Origin: Brevundimonas sp. NIBR11
Lineage (GTDB): Bacteria; Pseudomonadota; Alphaproteobacteria; Caulobacterales; Caulobacteraceae
Assembly: GCF_027912535.1 (NCBI RefSeq)
Contig: NZ_CP115465.1
Coordinates: 1,282,001-1,346,000 of the forward strand
Direction of reading: 5' to 3'
DNA: 64,000 nucleotides
Every line of letters starts with the position of its first letter. Position 1 is the stretch's first letter. The position numbers were made by a program, and so were the translations under genes. A model generated the notes under the pieces. The model was not told where the DNA came from, ran no database searches, and saw only the letters and a list, made by a program, of their open reading frames with translations. Positions 35,181 through 44,331 of the stretch are shown piece by piece.

Positions 35181-35812
35181 TGAGACCGCGGATCACCTGG
35201 AAGGTCGCCACGTCGCTGGACGGCCGCATCGGCACGTCGACGGGCGAGAGCCAGTGGATCACGGGCCCGCAGGCGCGTGAGCAGGGCCACCGGCTGCGCG
35301 CCGTCAGCGACGCCATTCTGGTCGGGGTCGAGACCGTGCTGGCCGACGATCCGCGGCTGACGGTGCGGTTGCCGGAGGGGGAGGCGGGGGCCGATCCGTT
35401 GCGGGTCATTCTGGACAGTCGTCTGCGGACGCCGCCGTTCGCGCGGTTGGCCAAGGCGGGGACGCTGATCCTGACCACGCGAGAGCCCATCGCCGTGGGC
35501 GAGGCCGAGGTCGTGCGGGTGGCGGGCGACAGCCATGGCCGTCCGACGGTGGATGCCGTGCTGGCGGCGCTGACCGAACGCGGCGTGAAATCCCTGATGA
35601 TCGAGGGCGGCGGCCGGGTGGCGGCGTCTTTCATCTCGGCCGGGCTGGTCGATGCGATCGAGTGGTTCCGGGCGCCGATCCTGCTGGGCGGGGACGGCCG
35701 GCCGGGGGTCGCGGCGCTCGCTCTCGCACGACTGGCGCACGCGCCGAAGTACCGGCGCCTTGCGGCGGAGCCTCTGGGTGACGACCTGTGGGAACGTTAC
35801 GAGAAGGTTTGA
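35180..35812 (+). CDS. RibD C-terminal reductase domain protein (no deaminase domain)
   Basis: A 210-residue protein matching only the reductase half of RibD, which reduces the aminouracil ribosyl side chain with NADPH. It shows KVATSLDGRIGTSTGESQWI, then ILVGVETVLADDPRLTVR, and IEGGGRVAASFI. The normal N-terminal zinc deaminase (about 145 residues with H-x-E and PCxxxG) is missing. Because the ATG overlaps the nrdR stop, there is no room for it. Either the deaminase is a separate gene elsewhere or this protein is a related reductase. Operon position argues for riboflavin synthesis. Confidence 0.88.
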   Translation: MRPRITWKVATSLDGRIGTSTGESQWITGPQAREQGHRLRAVSDAILVGVETVLADDPRLTVRLPEGEAGADPLRVILDSRLRTPPFARLAKAGTLILTTREPIAVGEAEVVRVAGDSHGRPTVDAVLAALTERGVKSLMIEGGGRVAASFISAGLVDAIEWFRAPILLGGDGRPGVAALALARLAHAPKYRRLAAEPLGDDLWERYEKV

Positions 35813-35815
35813 GAC

Positions 35816-36406
35816 GTGTTCACGGGTATCATCACTGACGTCGGCCGCGTCCGCTCGGTCGCGCAGACCGAGCGCGACCGTCGCTATGAGGTCGAGACGG
35901 CCTGGGACGTGTCGGACATCGATCTGGGCGCCTCCATCAGCCATGCGGGCGTCTGCCTGACGGTCGTGGAGAAGGGCGATGGCTGGTTCGCGGTGGAGGT
36001 GTCGGGCGAGACGCTGGACAAGACGACGCTGGGATCCTGGGCGGCGGGGACGCCGGTCAACCTGGAGCGGGCGACCAGGGTCGGCGACGAACTGGGCGGC
36101 CACATTGTTTCGGGGCACGTCGATGGCCTCGGAACCGTGGTGTCGATCACGCCGGAGGGCGGGTCCCACCGGATCGCTATCGAGGCGCCGGCGCCGCTGC
36201 ACCGGTTCATCGCCGCCAAGGGCTCGATCACTGTGGACGGAGTGTCCTTGACGGTGAACAGCGTGGACGGCCAGCGTTTCGGCCTGAACATCATTCCTCA
36301 CACCTGGGAAGCGACCACCCTGGGCGCGCTCAAGGTCGGCGATCCGGTCAATCTGGAGATCGACATGCTGGCGCGATACCTCGCGCGGTGGCAGGAGACG
36401 GCGTGA
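35816..36406 (+). CDS. ribE: Riboflavin synthase (alpha chain)
   Basis: A 196-residue enzyme built of two lumazine-binding repeats, about residues 1-92 and 93-190. Each has the short motif seen in MFTGIITDVG and HIVSGHVDG. It dismutates two 6,7-dimethyl-8-ribityllumazine molecules into riboflavin. It starts with GTG, three bases after the reductase gene, and overlaps the ATG of the ribB-type gene (TGATG). Confidence 0.96.
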   Translation: MFTGIITDVGRVRSVAQTERDRRYEVETAWDVSDIDLGASISHAGVCLTVVEKGDGWFAVEVSGETLDKTTLGSWAAGTPVNLERATRVGDELGGHIVSGHVDGLGTVVSITPEGGSHRIAIEAPAPLHRFIAAKGSITVDGVSLTVNSVDGQRFGLNIIPHTWEATTLGALKVGDPVNLEIDMLARYLARWQETA

Positions 36407-37551
36407 TGACCCACACCATTGCGCTCGCCAAGGACATGTTCGACAGCCCGATCAGCCCGATCGAGGATATCCTCGAGGACGCCCGCAATGGCCGTCCTTA
36501 CATCCTGGTGGATGCCGAGGACCGGGAGAACGAGGGCGACATCATCATTCCGGCGCAGTTTGCGACGCCGGACCAGATCAACTTCATGATCCGGCAGGCG
36601 AGGGGGCTGGTCTGCCTGGCCCTGACCGCCGAGCGGGCGCAGCAGCTGCGTCTGCCGCCCATGGCCGCCGACAACCGCGAGAGCATGAAGACCGCCTTCA
36701 CCGTCTCTATCGAGGCCAAGGAAGGCGTGACGACCGGCATTTCGGCCGCAGACCGTTCGCGCACAATCCAGGTGGCGACGGATGCGTCCAAGGGCATGGA
36801 CGACATCGTCTCGCCCGGACACATCTTCCCCTTGGTCGCGCGCGACGGCGGCGTTCTGGTCCGCGCAGGCCATACGGAAGCGGCCGTGGACATCAGCCGG
36901 ATGGCCGGCCTGAACCCATCGGGCGTGATCTGCGAGATCATCAAGGACGACGGTGAAATGGCCCGGATGCCGGACCTGATCTCCTTTGCCCAACTGCACG
37001 GGCTGAAGATCGGCACCATCGCCGACCTGATCGCCTATCGCCGCCGCACCGAGCGGTTCGTCGAACGAGTGATGGATCAGCCTTTCGAGAGCGTGCACGG
37101 CGGCCCGTTCCGCATGATGCTGTACCGGAACACGATCGAGGGCGCCGAGCACGTCGCCCTGGTCCACGGCAAGATCGATCCCGACAAGCCGACGCTGGTT
37201 CGAATGCACCAGGTGGACTTCGCCGCCGACCTTTTGGGCCATGTCGAGGAGCGGCAGAGCTATATTCCCGACGCCCTGAAGGCGATCACCGACCATGACG
37301 GCGCGGGCGTCGTCGTCTTCCTGCGCGATCCGACGCTGCAGGGGCTGGCCGAGCGTCTGGCCGGGGTCGACAAGCCAACGGCGGTCGATCGGTCCTTGAG
37401 AAACTACGGCGTGGGGGCGCAGATCCTGCTGGATCTCGGCGTGCGCGACATGATCGTCATGTCCAAGACCCGCCCCGAACCCGCCGCCATCGAAGGCTAC
37501 GGCCTGCGCATCACCGGCTGGTGCGACATGCACGGAGAAGAGCAATCCTGA
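36406..37551 (+). CDS. RibBX: 3,4-dihydroxy-2-butanone-4-phosphate synthase with degenerate GCH II domain
   Basis: A 381-residue two-domain protein. The N-terminal DHBP synthase (to about residue 210) is intact: [36 protein letters not shown]. The C-terminal half aligns by position with GTP cyclohydrolase II, yet it has lost the three zinc cysteines (the site reads [15 protein letters not shown]) and the GRNIGL region. This matches the RibBX variant known from proteobacteria, in which only RibB activity remains. A true RibA must lie elsewhere. ATG 36406 overlaps the ribE stop. Confidence 0.9.
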   Translation: MTHTIALAKDMFDSPISPIEDILEDARNGRPYILVDAEDRENEGDIIIPAQFATPDQINFMIRQARGLVCLALTAERAQQLRLPPMAADNRESMKTAFTVSIEAKEGVTTGISAADRSRTIQVATDASKGMDDIVSPGHIFPLVARDGGVLVRAGHTEAAVDISRMAGLNPSGVICEIIKDDGEMARMPDLISFAQLHGLKIGTIADLIAYRRRTERFVERVMDQPFESVHGGPFRMMLYRNTIEGAEHVALVHGKIDPDKPTLVRMHQVDFAADLLGHVEERQSYIPDALKAITDHDGAGVVVFLRDPTLQGLAERLAGVDKPTAVDRSLRNYGVGAQILLDLGVRDMIVMSKTRPEPAAIEGYGLRITGWCDMHGEEQS

Positions 37552-38009
37552 AGGATCCCTCCCGCGTCCTCATCGTCGAGGCGCGCTTCTATGACGAACT
37601 GGCCGACGCGCTTTTGGAAGGCGCGAAGGACGCCTTGCGCGCGCATGGGTTCGAGTTCGATGTCGTCACCGTGCCGGGCGCTCTGGAAATCCCGCCGACC
37701 ATCGCCATCGCCGAACAGGCGGGCAAATACCCGACGGCCCCGCGCTATGACGGCTATGTCGCCCTGGGCTGCGTGATCCGCGGCGAGACCTATCATTTCG
37801 AGATCGTGTCGGATCAGTCGGCGGCCGGGATCATGGCTCTGGGCGTCCAGGGCCTGTGCATCGGCAACGGCGTCCTGACCGTCGAGGACGAAGATCAGGC
37901 CTGGGCTCGCGCCCGGATGTCTGAGGGCGACAAGGGCGGCGGCGCGGCCAAGGCCTGCATGGACCTCATTGCCTTGAAGAAGCGGTTGCGCGTAGGGCTC
38001 GGCGAATGA
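37521..38009 (+). CDS. ribH: 6,7-dimethyl-8-ribityllumazine synthase
   Basis: Joins the RibB product with the aminouracil to form lumazine. The core shows [44 protein letters not shown] and the C-terminal [15 protein letters not shown]. The start is unclear. The in-frame GTG at 37521 overlaps the previous gene by 31 bases and adds nine basic residues. The position expected from the family would be near 37545-37548, where only ATC or CTG exist, just behind GGAGAAGAG. Length from 37521 is 162 residues. Confidence 0.93.
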   Translation: MRHARRRAILKDPSRVLIVEARFYDELADALLEGAKDALRAHGFEFDVVTVPGALEIPPTIAIAEQAGKYPTAPRYDGYVALGCVIRGETYHFEIVSDQSAAGIMALGVQGLCIGNGVLTVEDEDQAWARARMSEGDKGGGAAKACMDLIALKKRLRVGLGE

Positions 38010-38536
38010 CCGAACCGAATAGCATCCAGGCCGTCCTGGCCCAGCTCGCCGAGAACGAACGCGCCCAGGCCGAACCTCAGCTGACCAGCCGCCAGCGCCG
38101 CGCGCGCACAGTGGCGCGTCTGGCCGCCGTCCAGGCGCTCTACCAGATGGAGCTGGCCGGGGAGGGCGTCGAGACCGTCATCACCGAGTTCTCTAATCAT
38201 CGCTTCGACGCCGACATCGAGGGCGAGCCGCTGGCCGAGGCCGATGAGGCCTATTTCGCCGACGTCGTGCGGGGCGTGATCACCGATCAGAAGGACATCG
38301 ACGCGGCCGTGAAGGCGCGTCTGGCGTCGAACTGGCGGCTGGAGCGGGTCGATGCGACCCTGCGGGCCCTGCTGCGCTGCGGGGCGTGGGAGCTCATGCA
38401 CAAGGCCGAGGTGCCCAAGGAGATCGTCATCGACGAATACGTCGAGCTGGCCAAGGCCTTTTTCGACGAGGCCGAGGCAAAGTTCGTCAACGCCGCGCTG
38501 GACGGCGTGGCCCGCGACGTTCGCCCGAAAGCCTGA
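38006..38536 (+). CDS. nusB: Transcription antitermination factor NusB
   Basis: A 176-residue all-helical protein. It has the Arg-rich beginning of helix 1 ([22 protein letters not shown]) and later [21 protein letters not shown] and [15 protein letters not shown]. NusB binds boxA RNA with S10 during rRNA transcription. A 35-residue N-terminal extension precedes the fold, common in alphaproteobacteria. Overlaps ribH by four bases. Confidence 0.95.
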   Translation: MTEPNSIQAVLAQLAENERAQAEPQLTSRQRRARTVARLAAVQALYQMELAGEGVETVITEFSNHRFDADIEGEPLAEADEAYFADVVRGVITDQKDIDAAVKARLASNWRLERVDATLRALLRCGAWELMHKAEVPKEIVIDEYVELAKAFFDEAEAKFVNAALDGVARDVRPKA

Positions 38537-38539
38537 TCC

Positions 38540-39529
38540 GTGGCGGGCGTCGACGCCGCCGGCGAGTTCGAGACGATCCGGAAACTGTTCGCGCCCCTGG
38601 CCCATCCGGATCATGCCTGGGGGCTGACGGACGATGTCGCAGTCATGCCGACGCGGCCGGGGTTCGATCTGGTCCTGACCAAGGATGCGATCGTCGAAGG
38701 CGTGCATTTCCTGCCAGACGATCCGCTGGATACGGTGGCGCAGAAGCTGTTGCGGGTCAGCCTGTCGGATTTAGCGGCCAAAGGGTGCGAGCCCTTCGGC
38801 TATTTGCTGGCCTGCCACTGGTCGCCGCGCTGCGGCTGGCCCGAGCGGGAGGCGTTCGCGGCCGGGCTGGGGGCGGACCAGAAGGCGTTCGGCATCCTCC
38901 TGCTGGGCGGGGACACAGTGCTGACGCCGGGGCCTGCGTCGTTTTCCGCCACCATGCTGGGCTGGGGGCCGAAGGGTGGGTCGGTGACGCGCGGCGGGGC
39001 CAAGCCGGGGCATGGGATCTATGTCACCGGCGCTATCGGCGACGGGTATCTGGGGCTCAGGGCGGCCCAGGGACATCTGAAGCTAGAGCCGGAGCGGATC
39101 GACGCCCTGGCCGAACACTATCGTCGCCCCGTGCCGAGGCTGGCCTTCGGCCAGGCGGTGCAGGGGCTCGCCAGCGCCATAATGGATGTCTCCGATGGGC
39201 TGATCGCCGATCTGGCCCATATCGCCAATACGAGCGGGGTCGCCGCCTCGGTGCAGCTGGAGCTCTTGCCGCGCTCGGCGGCAGCGACGGCCTGGTTCGA
39301 CACCCGGACCGACCCGGAAGCGGCGCTGGAGCAGCTGGCGACGGGCGGTGACGACTATGAGCTGTTGCTGACGGCGCATCCGGCCGACGAGGCGGCGCTG
39401 AAGCGAGAGGCCGATCGGCAACTGCTGAGGCTGACCCGCGTGGGCACGATTTCGGCGGGCCGAGGGGTCGGCGCGACATATCTCGGCAACTCAGTGGACA
39501 TCAAGAAGTCCGGCTGGACGCACGACTAA
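38540..39529 (+). CDS. thiL: Thiamine-monophosphate kinase
   Basis: A 329-residue PurM/AIR-synthetase-fold kinase that phosphorylates thiamine monophosphate to the active diphosphate. Marks are GLTDDVAVMPTRPG, the first metal site, DAIVEGVHFLPDD, LSDLAAKGCEPFGYLL and LGGDTVLTPGP. The later MDVSDGLIADL and TGGDDYELLLTAHP complete the site. It starts with GTG three bases after nusB and ends the operon. Confidence 0.95.
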   Translation: MAGVDAAGEFETIRKLFAPLAHPDHAWGLTDDVAVMPTRPGFDLVLTKDAIVEGVHFLPDDPLDTVAQKLLRVSLSDLAAKGCEPFGYLLACHWSPRCGWPEREAFAAGLGADQKAFGILLLGGDTVLTPGPASFSATMLGWGPKGGSVTRGGAKPGHGIYVTGAIGDGYLGLRAAQGHLKLEPERIDALAEHYRRPVPRLAFGQAVQGLASAIMDVSDGLIADLAHIANTSGVAASVQLELLPRSAAATAWFDTRTDPEAALEQLATGGDDYELLLTAHPADEAALKREADRQLLRLTRVGTISAGRGVGATYLGNSVDIKKSGWTHD

Positions 39530-39564
39530 ACGGAATCTCAACTGCTGCGCCCGATAACCGCGTC

Positions 39565-39993
39565 ATGCGCCGCAGAGACATCTTCGCCCTCGGAACCCTG
39601 GCTCTGGCCGGAACCGTCGCCACGAGCGCTTCGGCTTCGGACGCCCCGTCGGGCGGAGGCGCCACGACCGCCAACATCGCCGGGGTCGGCCTGCCGATCA
39701 TCGCGGGCGGACGCATCCGCAACTACGTCTTCGTGACCATCAGCCTGACGCTCGGCGCGCATTTCACGCCCGAGCAGATGCGCGCCAAGGAGCCGTATTT
39801 CCGCGACGCCTTGGTCCGCGCCGCGCACCGGACCCCGTTCGTCCTGGCCAATGACTGGACCCAGGTCGATGCTCCGGCTCTGTGCGCCGCGATGATGCGG
39901 ATCGCGCCCTCCATCGCAGGAGCAGGCGGCATCACCAGCGTCCAGGTCGCCCTCCAGGCCCCGCGCCGTCGGACGGGCGTGCAGCCGACCTGA
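39565..39993 (+). CDS. Exported protein with twin-arginine-like signal, unknown function
   Basis: A 142-residue protein. It begins MRRRDIFALGTLALAG, close to a Tat signal, with cleavage likely after SASA. The mature part resembles a short FliL-like alpha/beta strand pattern (NYVFVTISLTLGAHF, then EPYFRDALVRAAHRTPF), but I cannot assign a family. The tatABC genes at 13196 would serve it. 35 bases behind thiL, possibly in the same transcript. Confidence 0.7.
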   Translation: MRRRDIFALGTLALAGTVATSASASDAPSGGGATTANIAGVGLPIIAGGRIRNYVFVTISLTLGAHFTPEQMRAKEPYFRDALVRAAHRTPFVLANDWTQVDAPALCAAMMRIAPSIAGAGGITSVQVALQAPRRRTGVQPT

Positions 39994-40010
39994 GTTCGGC
40001 GTTTCTGTAG

Positions 40011-40051
40011 GGCGCTATCTCTCACGAGGCGGTTGCTCGCTGCTTGAGCGC
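40011..40051 (+). repeat. Divergent copy of the GCTA-CTTGAGC dispersed repeat
   Basis: GGCGCTATCTCTCACGAGG... ending CTCGCTGCTTGAGCG aligns with the copies at 60613, 60661 and 61529, sharing GCTAYC-CTCA at the left and CGCTGCTTGAGC at the right. It lies 17 bases beyond the stop at 39993. The rest of the 246-base gap before hppA shows no gene. Confidence 0.45.
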
Positions 40052-40212
40052 AGGTCACTCACATCCTCGAAAACGCTGGTTGCGTCCTCTCGACGCAGGG
40101 GGCAAGCTTTAGCCGCAATTCCCGCGGGACGCGCCATTGCGTCCGGACTGCGCACGGGGGGACCGGAAGGCGGACAGAGGCGATAACGCCCGCCGCGCCA
40201 AGGGTCCGCGCG

Positions 40213-40226
40213 CCTAATGCATTAGG
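40213..40226. promoter_or_regulatory. Perfect 14-bp palindrome before hppA
   Basis: CCTAATGCATTAGG is a perfect palindrome and AT-rich against a GC-rich background. It ends one base before an ATG at 40228 and 13 bases before the preferred hppA start. Position would allow an operator or a structure over the ribosome site. Confidence 0.4.
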
Positions 40227-40239
40227 TATGGAAACGCCA

Positions 40240-42387
40240 ATGACGAACTATCTGTGGCTAGTGATAGCCGCCGGTGCGCTGGGGGTCCTTTACGGGCTCG
40301 TCCAGACCGCGAGCCTGATGAAGGCCGATACCGGCAACGACAAGATGCGAGAAATCGCGGCCGCCATTCAGGAAGGCGCCTCCGCCTATCTGAAACGGCA
40401 ATACACCACCATCGGCATGGTCGGGATCGTCATCCTGATCGCCGCCTGGTTGCTGATCGGCCAGTACGCCGCCATCGGCTTCGTGATCGGCGCGGTCCTG
40501 TCGGGCCTTGCCGGGTTCGCTGGCATGCTGATTTCGGTCCGCGCCAACGTCCGAACGGCCCAGGCCGCCTCGGTAAGCCTGTCGAAGGGGCTGGACCTGG
40601 CGTTCCGCTCGGGCGCCATCACCGGTATGTTCGTGGCGGGCGGCGCCCTGATGGGCGTGGCCGGCTACTACGCCGTCCTGACCCAGGGGCTGGGGCTTGA
40701 ATCGACGGGCCGCGAGGTCATCGACGGTCTGGTGGCCCTGGGCTTCGGCGCCTCGCTGATCTCCATCTTCGCGCGTCTGGGCGGCGGCATCTTCACCAAG
40801 GGCGCCGACGTGGGCGGCGACATGGTGGGCAAGGTCGAGGCCGGCATCCCCGAGGATGACCCCCGCAACGCCGCGACCATCGCCGACAATGTGGGCGACA
40901 ACGTCGGCGACTGCGCCGGCATGGCCGCCGACCTGTTCGAGACCTATGCGGTGACCACGGTCGCCACCATGGTGCTGGCGGCCATCTTCTTCCGCGGCCA
41001 GCCCTATGTGGACGTGATGATGCTGCTGCCGCTGGCCATCTGCGGTATCTGCATCGTGACCTCGATCGTCGGATCGTTCTTCGTGCGCCTCGGCAAGTCG
41101 AACAACATCATGGGTGCCCTGTATCAGGGCCTGATCGTCACCGGCGTCCTGTCGGTCGGCGCGGTATGGTGGGTCATCACGACCCTGGTGACCGGTCCGG
41201 TCGTGACCACGGGCGGTCTGCAGATCGAGCCGATGAACTTGTTCTGGTCGGGCCTGGTCGGCCTGGCCGTCACCGCCGCCATCGTGGTGATCACCGAATA
41301 CTACACCGGCTCCAACTTCCGCCCGGTGCGGTCGGTCGCCAACGCCTCGGTCTCGGGCCACGGCACGAACGTCATTCAGGGTCTGGCCGTGTCGCTGGAG
41401 GCCACCGCGCTTCCGGCCATCGTCATCATCGTCGGCATCGTCGTCAGCTTCCAGCTGGCCGGCCTGTTCGGCATCGCCATCGCCACCACCACCATGCTGG
41501 GCGTGGCGGGGATGATCGTGGCGCTGGACGCCTTCGGTCCAGTGACCGACAACGCCGGCGGCATCGCCGAGATGGCGGGCCTGCCTTCGGAAGTGCGTCA
41601 TTCGACCGACGCCCTGGACGCCGTGGGCAACACCACCAAGGCCGTGACCAAAGGCTACGCGATCGGCTCGGCGGGCCTGGGCGCCCTGGTGCTGTTCGCC
41701 GCCTACACCTCGGACCTGCAGTATTTCGCCTCCAACCCGGCGGACTATCCGTTCTTCGCTAACATGGGCGTGGTCGCCTTCGACCTGACCAACCCCTATG
41801 TCGTCGTCGGTCTGCTGTTCGGGGGGCTGCTGCCCTTCCTGTTCGGCGGCATGTCGATGATGGCCGTGGGCCGCGCGGCCGAATCGGTCGTGGCCGAGGT
41901 GCGTCGCCAGTTCCGCGAGAACCCCGGCATCATGACCTATCAGGTCAAGCCGGAGTACGGCCGGGCCGTGGACATCCTGACCCGGGCGGCGATCCGCGAG
42001 ATGATCGTGCCGTCGCTCCTGCCGGTGCTGTCGCCGATCGTGCTGTTTGTGGCGGTCCTTTTCATCTCGGACAAGGCCAATGCGTTTGCAGCTCTCGGCG
42101 CCATGCTGATGGGCGTCATCGTCACCGGCCTGTTCGTGGCCATCTCGATGACCTCGGGCGGCGGCGCCTGGGACAACGCCAAGAAGGTCATCGAAGAGGG
42201 CTTCACCGACAAGAACGGCGTCGTTCACGGCAAGGGTTCGGAGGCTCACAAGGCCGCCGTCACCGGCGACACGGTCGGCGATCCCTACAAGGATACATCC
42301 GGCCCGGCGGTGAACCCGATGATCAAGATCACCAACATCGTGGCGCTTCTGCTGCTCGCGGTGCTGGCGAGCGGGACGATCGGGTAG
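40240..42387 (+). CDS. hppA: K+-insensitive pyrophosphate-energised proton pump
   Basis: A 715-residue integral membrane pyrophosphatase with about 16 transmembrane helices that couples PPi hydrolysis to H+ export. The substrate loops are present: [41 protein letters not shown], and the late [23 protein letters not shown], with Lys after TT, is the mark of the K+-independent class. ATG 40240 has GGAA at a fitting distance; ATG 40228 is an alternative with no ribosome site. Single gene with a strong terminator downstream. Confidence 0.96.
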   Translation: MTNYLWLVIAAGALGVLYGLVQTASLMKADTGNDKMREIAAAIQEGASAYLKRQYTTIGMVGIVILIAAWLLIGQYAAIGFVIGAVLSGLAGFAGMLISVRANVRTAQAASVSLSKGLDLAFRSGAITGMFVAGGALMGVAGYYAVLTQGLGLESTGREVIDGLVALGFGASLISIFARLGGGIFTKGADVGGDMVGKVEAGIPEDDPRNAATIADNVGDNVGDCAGMAADLFETYAVTTVATMVLAAIFFRGQPYVDVMMLLPLAICGICIVTSIVGSFFVRLGKSNNIMGALYQGLIVTGVLSVGAVWWVITTLVTGPVVTTGGLQIEPMNLFWSGLVGLAVTAAIVVITEYYTGSNFRPVRSVANASVSGHGTNVIQGLAVSLEATALPAIVIIVGIVVSFQLAGLFGIAIATTTMLGVAGMIVALDAFGPVTDNAGGIAEMAGLPSEVRHSTDALDAVGNTTKAVTKGYAIGSAGLGALVLFAAYTSDLQYFASNPADYPFFANMGVVAFDLTNPYVVVGLLFGGLLPFLFGGMSMMAVGRAAESVVAEVRRQFRENPGIMTYQVKPEYGRAVDILTRAAIREMIVPSLLPVLSPIVLFVAVLFISDKANAFAALGAMLMGVIVTGLFVAISMTSGGGAWDNAKKVIEEGFTDKNGVVHGKGSEAHKAAVTGDTVGDPYKDTSGPAVNPMIKITNIVALLLLAVLASGTIG

Positions 42388-42402
42388 GGCCCGAAGGCTC
42401 TT

Positions 42403-42537
42403 CCCCATGGGCGCTTGCGCATGGGGAGGTGGATCCGAGGCGTAGCGGAGGAGACGGAGGGGTTATTTCTGCGTCCACGAAGAACCCCTCCGTCAGCTCG
42501 CAGGAGCTCGCCGCCACCTCCCCATCTCATGGGGAGG
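42403..42537. repeat. Nested intergenic palindrome (four-level)
   Basis: ATGGGGAGGTGG (42421-42432) pairs perfectly with CCACCTCCCCAT (42514-42525). Inside, GACGGAGGGGTT (42453-42464) pairs perfectly with AACCCCTCCGTC (42483-42494). Local hairpins CCCCATG/CATGGGG (42403-42426) and CCTCCCCAT-3-ATGGGGAGG (42517-42537) sit at each end. No coding potential is evident. It resembles the 25998-26170 element in plan. Confidence 0.75.
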
Positions 42538-42547
42538 AGACAAAGAC

Positions 42548-42578
42548 AAAGGCCCGGAGAGCGATCTCCGGGCCTTTT
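42548..42578. terminator. Strong bidirectional terminator between hppA and bamE
   Basis: Stem AAAGGCCCGGAGA / TCTCCGGGCCTTT (13 bp, four-base loop) with T-runs at both sides. It ends hppA and can also end the convergent bamE gene, whose stop lies 20 bases away. Confidence 0.88.
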
Positions 42579-42597
42579 GCTAGGCAAGTCTGAAGTC

Positions 42598-43077
42598 TTA
42601 ATCCGGGCGACGTTGTCCCGGGACGTCCTCGTCCGTGCGAGGCAGTTGGCCGCGGCCGACGTTGCCGAGGAGCTGTTCCAGGATGGTCAGCTGGCGACCG
42701 CGGGTCGGGGTTTCGCGCCGTTCCATGGCGATCTGCTGGCCGTCGTCGAGGTCCAGGTTGCGGACCTCGGTGACCTTGTCGTCGCCTTCGTTGAAGGTAA
42801 TGGCGGTGACGCTGCGCTGGGACACCTGCGGGCGGTTGTAGGTGTACCGCTCGGTGGTCTGCGAAATGTAGTACCAGATGTTGTCCTCGAAGGTCGAAAC
42901 CGCCGAGGGCGAGCCCAGTTGGGCCAGGACGGTCGCCTTGGTGTCGGTTCCGACGGCGATGTCCTTCGGGTCCTTGTCCACGATCTGGAAGCCGTGGTTG
43001 CCCACGACAGGCGCGCAGGCGACGGCCAGCGGCGCGAGGGCGGCCAGAACGGCGAGACGGACGACGATCTTATTCAT
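42598..43077 (-). CDS. bamE: Outer membrane protein assembly factor BamE (SmpA/OmlA)
   Basis: A 159-residue lipoprotein with a lipobox at LAVACAP (Cys near residue 21). The SmpA/OmlA fold is seen in VGTDTKATVLAQLGSPSAVSTFEDNIWYYIS, where the helix-LGSP turn is typical, and the strand SVTAITFNEGDDKVTEV. BamE helps fold outer-membrane proteins with BamA/D. A Pro/Arg-rich C-terminal tail is long compared with E. coli. Divergent from the bc1 chaperone gene. Confidence 0.93.
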   Translation of the reverse strand: MNKIVVRLAVLAALAPLAVACAPVVGNHGFQIVDKDPKDIAVGTDTKATVLAQLGSPSAVSTFEDNIWYYISQTTERYTYNRPQVSQRSVTAITFNEGDDKVTEVRNLDLDDGQQIAMERRETPTRGRQLTILEQLLGNVGRGQLPRTDEDVPGQRRPD

Positions 43078-43168
43078 AGGGACGAGCGCCTGGGACGAAA
43101 CAAGGTCTTTGACCTAACCGGACCTGACGCCTAGTTCAACGGCGCGGCGGAAAAGGGGCCGTACACTG

Positions 43169-43708
43169 ATGCTGAAGAACCTGTTCCGTACCCGATCCGC
43201 CGAGCGCATGGGCCTGCCGCTTTATACGGCCGCCGTGGCGCAGGCGCGCGAACCCGCTTTCTACAGGGCCCTGGGCGTCGAGGACGAGATCGATGCGCGG
43301 TTCGAACTCTACACCCTGCATGTCCTGCTGCTGATCCTGCGGCTGCGCGACGAGGCGGGCGTGGACGCGGAAAAAGGCTCCGAGGCGGCGCAGAACCTGT
43401 TCGACGTCTATGTCTCGGCTCTTGACAACGCGCTGCGCGAACTGGGCGTCAACGACGTGACCATGGCCAAGAAGATGCGGCGGCTGGGTGAGTCGCTGTA
43501 CGGCCGGATGACGACCTATGAGGCCCCCCTGCGCGCCGGCGATGCGGACGCCCTGGCCGAAGGGCTGGCGCGGAACGTCTATGCGAGCGGCGACGCTGCA
43601 GAAGCGGGGGCGCTGGCGGCGTACGCCCTGGCGGCGCGCGCGGGGCTGGCGACGCAACCGATCGATGCGGTCCTGACCGCGCCCCACTGGCCCGAGGTGA
43701 CGGCATGA
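43169..43708 (+). CDS. Ubiquinol-cytochrome c chaperone family protein (CBP3-like)
   Basis: A 179-residue protein of the family related to mitochondrial Cbp3/UQCC1, which assists cytochrome b assembly in the bc1 complex. Marks are LYTAAVAQAREPAFYRALGVEDEIDARFELYTLH and SALDNALRELGVNDVTMAKKMRRLGESLYGR, the conserved NLRExGVGD-like region. Divergent from bamE and overlapping the DUF177 gene by four bases, an arrangement conserved in alphaproteobacteria. Confidence 0.92.
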   Translation: MLKNLFRTRSAERMGLPLYTAAVAQAREPAFYRALGVEDEIDARFELYTLHVLLLILRLRDEAGVDAEKGSEAAQNLFDVYVSALDNALRELGVNDVTMAKKMRRLGESLYGRMTTYEAPLRAGDADALAEGLARNVYASGDAAEAGALAAYALAARAGLATQPIDAVLTAPHWPEVTA

Positions 43709-44235
43709 CCAGCGAAGCTCGCCCGCCCTTCAGCGAGATCGTGCGGATCAACGAGATCGGCGCCGGAATCGAGCGTCATCTGATTCCCGACGCGGACGCG
43801 ATCAAGCGGATCGTCCAGGCATTGGACCTGGCGTCGCTGAGCGCCTTCGAAGCCGATATCAGGGTGGCGCCGGCGCATGTGGGCTGGACACTGAGCGGAC
43901 GGGTCGTCGCGGCACTGGAGCAGGTGTGCGGCATCACTCTCGAGCCCCTGCCGGTTCAGGTGGACGAATGGTTCTCCATCGATCTGGTCGACACGGGCGA
44001 ACCCGAGACGGGGACGGCCGAGGCCGAGCTGACTTTGGACGATGAGACGCCCGACGTGATCGAGGACGGGCGAATCGATCTGGGCGCCTATGCCGTCGAA
44101 CAGCTGTCGCTTCAACTTGACCCGTTCCCGAGAAAGCCGGGCGCCGAATTTGTGCAGCCGGAAGAACCGGCCGAGATTTCCCCCTTCGCCGTTCTGAAGG
44201 CGTTCAAGCCCAAGGATGGCGACGGAAAATCCTGA
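43705..44235 (+). CDS. DUF177 (YceD) family protein
   Basis: A 176-residue protein of the YceD family, linked elsewhere to 23S rRNA and ribosome maturation. The C-terminal section DLGAYAVEQLSLQLDPFPRKPGAEF is typical. In many bacteria rpmF follows it directly; here no rpmF is present and plsX comes next after 96 bases, the usual alphaproteobacterial layout. Four-base overlap with the chaperone gene. Confidence 0.9.
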   Translation: MTSEARPPFSEIVRINEIGAGIERHLIPDADAIKRIVQALDLASLSAFEADIRVAPAHVGWTLSGRVVAALEQVCGITLEPLPVQVDEWFSIDLVDTGEPETGTAEAELTLDDETPDVIEDGRIDLGAYAVEQLSLQLDPFPRKPGAEFVQPEEPAEISPFAVLKAFKPKDGDGKS

Positions 44236-44331
44236 CCCGACGTCACCGCCGTTTGCATCCGGTTCCGGCGGCGGTATCCTGCGACCCACAAGAACGCGAC
44301 GCTAAGTCGGCGCACCGGAGTTTCCGACCCC

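Noticed and set aside
36900..37551. RibBX C-terminal half as a pseudogene
   Set aside because: The frame is intact and of full length, and a variant with the same loss is known to be widespread, so it is more likely a functional RibB fusion.
40258..42408. Open frame of about 716 codons antisense to hppA
   Set aside because: It mirrors the codon pattern of the real gene on the opposite strand, has no family resemblance and is rich in His, Gln, Asp and Arg as typical of GC-rich shadows.
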